Source: Nocardia concava NBRC 100430 (GTDB lineage: Bacteria; Actinomycetota; Actinomycetes; Mycobacteriales; Mycobacteriaceae). Taken from it: DNA of 46,620 nucleotides. The stretch covers positions 1 to 46,620 of the forward strand of contig NZ_BAFX01000026.1 in assembly GCF_000308815.1 (NCBI RefSeq). Reading direction: 5' to 3'. A model generated the notes under the pieces. The model saw only the letters and a list, made by a program, of their open reading frames with translations, was not told the origin of the DNA and made no database searches. The translations under genes were made by a program, and so were the position numbers. Shown in pieces: positions 43,771-46,620 of this stretch (positions within the stretch are counted from its first letter, which is position 1; each line of letters opens with the position of its first letter).

Positions 43771-44550
43771 ATGATGATTCGGCATGTCGGGGCCGAGAGC
43801 TTCGCGATTGGGCTGGCACAACTCACCTCCTCCGTGCTGTCGGCTCAGGATCTCGCGACATCCCTTTGCGACATAACAGACTTCGTCACCGCGATGGCGC
43901 CGGAGCGAACGATGTCCCGGGTGACGCTCACTCACGCGGTGGTCGCCGATATCGCCGACAGCGGAGGAGTCCCGGCACCGCCGATGGGAGAGCTGCCGCT
44001 CGACCACCCCGTCGGCCCGTGCTCGGAATCGATCGCGACCGGCCGCGTCGTGATGGTCCCGGAGCTCCGAGTCGAGCGGCGGTGGGCAGGGTATCCCGCG
44101 CGCATGCTCGAGCTCGGCGTCCGCTCGATCCTGGTGCAGCCGATACCGGTACCGCACCGCACGATCGGCGCGGTGGCCCTGTACGCGCCGGAGCCGGGGG
44201 CCTTCGACGAATCTCTGTGCCGAAGGCTGGCCCTGACCGCCGCGCAGGTCGGCGCACTGCTGGCCGCCGTGATCGCCTCGACTCGCCGTGCCGAGTCGAC
44301 CACCCGGCTGATGGCGGATCTCACCGCCCGCTCGGCGATCGACCAGGCGGTCGGGGTCCTGATATCGCAGCGCTCCAGCTCCGCCGCCGACGCCCTGGCC
44401 ATATTGCGCGAAGCCGCCGACCTCCAAGGCATCCGACTTCATGAGGCGGCGGCCGAGGTGATTCGCGCGGCCACCGGAAACGGCCCCGCACCCGTGCATT
44501 TCGACCCTCCCGAGCGGCCGACAAGTATCCGCGGACGCCGTATTCTGTAA
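43771..44550 (+). CDS. GAF-ANTAR protein 3
   Basis: The 259-residue protein is the third in a row with the same layout: GAF domain (about 10-185; GPCSESIATGRVVMVPELRV, GVRSILVQPIPV) and ANTAR domain (about 190-245; SAIDQAVGVLISQRSSSAAD). ATG 43771 is chosen; GTG 43759 is in frame but has no better ribosome site. Three ANTAR paralogues in tandem suggest that each reads a different signal or binds a different RNA. The gene follows 37 bp after protein 2. Confidence 0.87.
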   Translation: MMIRHVGAESFAIGLAQLTSSVLSAQDLATSLCDITDFVTAMAPERTMSRVTLTHAVVADIADSGGVPAPPMGELPLDHPVGPCSESIATGRVVMVPELRVERRWAGYPARMLELGVRSILVQPIPVPHRTIGAVALYAPEPGAFDESLCRRLALTAAQVGALLAAVIASTRRAESTTRLMADLTARSAIDQAVGVLISQRSSSAADALAILREAADLQGIRLHEAAAEVIRAATGNGPAPVHFDPPERPTSIRGRRIL

Positions 44551-44579
44551 TCACGTCATCGAGTCCCGAAGCGCGGCTC
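44541..44579 (+). promoter_or_regulatory. -10 and leader hairpin, second copy
   Basis: TATTCT (44541-44546) lies 20 bp before GAGTCCCGAAGCGCGGCTC (44561-44579), the exact 19-mer also found at 39253-39271. The ATG at 44636 follows AGGGAGACCGAT. Between hairpin and ATG, TTCACG/CGTGAA and GCCGG/CCGGC can also pair. Confidence 0.6.
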
Positions 44580-44635
44580 ACGGTTCACGCCGGACACGTC
44601 GTTCGTGAATCATGCCGGCAGCTAGGGAGACCGAT

Positions 44636-44986
44636 ATGGCTCTTCGAAATCGCCGCGAAGCCCGCAATTCGGCATTGGCCGCACCGTCGGCGGTCGTCGT
44701 CGCGGCCCTGCGAGCCCCGGTGCCGCCCGCCGCGGTCGAGTGGGATCTGGCGGTTCGGTATCTGCCCAGTATCGATTCGAATCACCTGCGCCGGTGGCTG
44801 GGTGCCGCGCGGGCCGCCGGCGGTGAATCCACGGTGGGCATGGTCATACCGACGGAGCTGTGGGCCTGTTCCGGGCGGCGCGAGGAATACCGCGAAATCT
44901 GCGTACCGGCCTGGGAATACGCCGAATTCGCCGCGGTCGTCACACCCCACCCGGAGGCTTCTCTCCGGCCCACCGGAACCGGGTAG
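44636..44986 (+). CDS. Hypothetical protein, 116 aa
   Basis: The product starts MALRNRREARNSALAAPSAV, with an N-terminal Ala/Val-rich stretch and then a folded-looking part (VEWDLAVRYLPSIDSNHLRR, GMVIPTELWACSGRREEYRE). I do not recognise the family. AGGGAG precedes the ATG. The leader element shared with the 39305 ORF, and its place between the ANTAR genes and the STAS-HATPase gene, suggest it belongs to the same response. Confidence 0.6.
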   Translation: MALRNRREARNSALAAPSAVVVAALRAPVPPAAVEWDLAVRYLPSIDSNHLRRWLGAARAAGGESTVGMVIPTELWACSGRREEYREICVPAWEYAEFAAVVTPHPEASLRPTGTG

Positions 44987-45231
44987 TGAGGCTGTATGCC
45001 CTGGTCGGCGACCCGGCGTCGGCCGCATCCCGGCCGGAATCTGCCCGATCGCGGGCATGCCGGTGAAAGTATCCGGTGCGATTGACAATTCGACTCCACG
45101 GTCGATCCGCGATAAAGGATTTCGGTCCACGAGAATGGGTATTCGCTTACCTGAGCGGCCAGGCTGCGCAATTGCTCCGATGCTCGGCTCGGTGTCTGTG
45201 CTGAGATTTGCCACATGGTTCCCGGAGGACC

Positions 45232-46023
45232 GTGTGCGGATTCGATGGTGGCGATCGAACAGTGTCGGGTGGCAGGGAAATACGATGGACTTCGCGGGAG
45301 CGGGAGGGCTGCTCGGTGGTGTACCCCCGCGGCGAGCTGACCGCTGCCGGGTATCGGAATTTCAGCGATACGCTCGTGAAATTCGCGATCGATGAACCGA
45401 ACGCGGTCGTGGTGATCCTCGACGACCTGCTGGTGGGGGTGCCGGACCTTTACACGGCCTTCAGGAGCGCGGCGCTGCGCGTGGGCGAGTGGCCGGACGT
45501 GCCGATCCACTTGGTCGCCCACGCCCAGACCCGGCGAGATTGGCTGCGGCGCAGCGCGGTCCGACTCCCGATCTTCGCCGACGTGAGCGCGGCGCTACGT
45601 GCCGCGGGCGGCGGGTCGCAGCGGCACCGGGCGACCTTGGAACTGGCCGAGGCCGCGGAGTGCGGGCAGCGGGCCAGGACGTTCGTCGAGGAGATCTGCG
45701 TGCGCTGGGACGTGCCGGAGGTCCGTGTCGACGCGCTGTTGATCGCCACCGAGCTGGTGGAGAACTCCTTCCTGCACAGTCGGGTCCCCGGCGGGATGCA
45801 ACTGCGTCTGGAACTGCGCGACGACCGATTCTGCGTCGCGGTCGGGGACAACGACCCGCACGAGGCGCTGCTGCGGGAACCCGGAGTGGGGGGATCACGG
45901 CACTACGGACTGCACATCGTGGCCCGCCTGGCCAGCTCGTGGGGATGTGTGCCGCGTCGGCCGGCCGGCAAGGTGGTGTGGGCCGTCCTGCCGACGGGCC
46001 GATGGGCATTGCTCGCACGTTGA
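45232..46023 (+). CDS. STAS-HATPase fusion, RsbW/RsbV-like regulator
   Basis: The 263-residue product joins a STAS-like domain (about 28-115; CSVVYPRGELTAAGYRNFSD) to a GHKL ATPase domain (about 135-255). The ATPase has the N box IATELVENSFLHS, G1 VAVGDNDPHEAL and G2 GSRHYGLHIVARL. These are the parts of anti-sigma factor kinases (RsbW type) and their antagonists (RsbV type), normally separate proteins. The fusion may act as a switch on a stress sigma factor. GTG 45232 follows GGAGG by only three bases; GTG 45262 is a reasonable alternative. Confidence 0.8.
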   Translation: MCGFDGGDRTVSGGREIRWTSREREGCSVVYPRGELTAAGYRNFSDTLVKFAIDEPNAVVVILDDLLVGVPDLYTAFRSAALRVGEWPDVPIHLVAHAQTRRDWLRRSAVRLPIFADVSAALRAAGGGSQRHRATLELAEAAECGQRARTFVEEICVRWDVPEVRVDALLIATELVENSFLHSRVPGGMQLRLELRDDRFCVAVGDNDPHEALLREPGVGGSRHYGLHIVARLASSWGCVPRRPAGKVVWAVLPTGRWALLAR

Positions 46024-46143
46024 GCGGGAAGGCGAAGGCCGCGCGCATGGCAATGGCCGCCCGCAGCGAGATGATGGGGGCGGCCATTGTGCTTCGATTC
46101 GAGTCGGCCGGAGGCGTTTGCAGCCGCCGCCGGTGACCGGAAA

Positions 46144-46605
46144 TCAGCGCGGGGCGTTGGCCGGGTCGACCAGGGTGGGGGTGCGGCCCTCCTTGCGGGC
46201 CTGCTTGGCGTCCTCGAAGAACTCGCGGCTGAACAGGGCCGAGAGGACCGCGATGCCACCGCGGTGGATGCGGAACTCGCTCTTGGCGCTGGAACCGGTC
46301 AGACGGATGACGCGGCCGGAGGCGTGCTGCGGGCGGGACATGTCCTTGACCTTGCCGCGGCCGGTCCACTCCAGCTCGGAGTAGTCGATGACCGCGTCCT
46401 CGGGGACGAGCAGCTTGACCATGGCGTGGTCGAGGTTGGCGTTCACGACGATCTCCTCGTCGCCCTCGATCCAGGGCGAGCGCAGGTCGATGACGACGCT
46501 GCCGTAGCGGGCCTTCACCTCGAAGGAGTTGGCGTGGGTCCAGTCGCCGAGGTGCTTCTCGGTGTTGTGGTCGGTGTGGATCTTGACGGTATCGGTGGTG
46601 TTCAT
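46144..46605 (-). CDS. Hypothetical actinobacterial protein, LiaF C-terminal-like
   Basis: The 153-residue soluble protein contains beta-rich sequence (RYGSVVIDLRSPWIEGDEEI, MVKLLVPEDAVIDYSELEWT) resembling the C-terminal domain of LiaF-type proteins, without membrane helices. The C-terminal part ends in a charged segment, FEDAKQARKEGRTPTLVDP. The ATG at 46605 lies 15 bp from the window edge behind an AAAGGA-like site. I know of no function. Confidence 0.55.
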   Translation of the reverse strand: MNTTDTVKIHTDHNTEKHLGDWTHANSFEVKARYGSVVIDLRSPWIEGDEEIVVNANLDHAMVKLLVPEDAVIDYSELEWTGRGKVKDMSRPQHASGRVIRLTGSSAKSEFRIHRGGIAVLSALFSREFFEDAKQARKEGRTPTLVDPANAPR

Positions 46606-46620
46606 GGCCTTGTCCTTTTC

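Noticed and set aside
44585..45214. Minus-strand frame of 209 codons across the leader and small gene at 44.6-45.2 kb
   Set aside because: Pro/Arg/Gly-rich with no domain; the plus-strand frame at 44636 has a ribosome site and better residue balance.

Overview
The window is very GC-rich, densely packed actinobacterial chromosome, most likely from Nocardia or a close relative in the Mycobacteriales. The clues are the metX–metY, icd and trpS–yhjD–dacB blocks (as I remember them, these lie close together in Mycobacterium), a SAM-IV riboswitch, a DUF574 methyltransferase, ANTAR proteins, several TetR-controlled lipid and efflux genes, and many TANNNT-N6-start leaderless promoters. I see no tRNA, rRNA, CRISPR array, transposase or phage gene. 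Names and families come from reading the protein sequences, not from database searches.

Layout. 0.1-2.6 kb: a TPM-domain membrane protein, a DUF167 protein, tRNA methyltransferase TrmL, a DUF3017 membrane protein and an unreported 53-aa ORF. 2.8-5.5 kb: metY-metX (homoserine acetylation and sulfhydrylation), read leftwards behind a SAM-IV riboswitch and then an SD-led 11-codon leader ORF with three consecutive Cys codons. 5.5-7.9 kb: divergent TetR and DHA2 efflux pump. 8.3-9.5 kb: NADP-isocitrate dehydrogenase. 9.8-14.0 kb: FAD oxidoreductase, DHA1 transporter, a probably 5'-truncated DUF6879 gene beside a perfect 18-bp inverted repeat, and DoxX-like and VOC genes divergent from a doubly nested palindrome. 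14.1-19.6 kb: a complete beta-oxidation operon (thiolase, SRPBCC, MaoC hydratase, SDR, acyl-CoA dehydrogenase) under a TetR regulator; the same operator, ACATACA-N4-TGTATGT, precedes both regulator and operon.

19.6-30.0 kb: small Cys-rich exported protein, DUF574 methyltransferase, ascorbate-type PTS (IIA-IIB fusion and IIC), a dispersed-type palindromic repeat, alpha/beta hydrolase, exonuclease III, a barnase-like/barstar-like pair, phospholipase C-like phosphoesterase, PQQ-propeller lipoprotein and a MazEF-type toxin-antitoxin pair. 30.0-39.0 kb: TetR and MpaB oxygenase around an operator with three evenly spaced half-sites, trpS, a YihY-type membrane protein, DacB carboxypeptidase, a SnoaL-like protein, a second DHA2 pump with its TetR, and phenylalanine hydroxylase.

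39.2-46.0 kb is the most unusual part: CheB, then CheR-PAS with a 42-bp-repeat coiled coil, then three consecutive GAF-ANTAR proteins, an unknown small gene and a STAS-HATPase fusion, with no CheA, CheW, receptor or flagellar gene in view. Two small unknown ORFs at either end of the Che/ANTAR block share an identical 19-nt hairpin in their 5' leaders. Since ANTAR proteins act on leader RNA hairpins, this suggests a self-contained sensory and RNA-level control island. That link is my inference and is untested.
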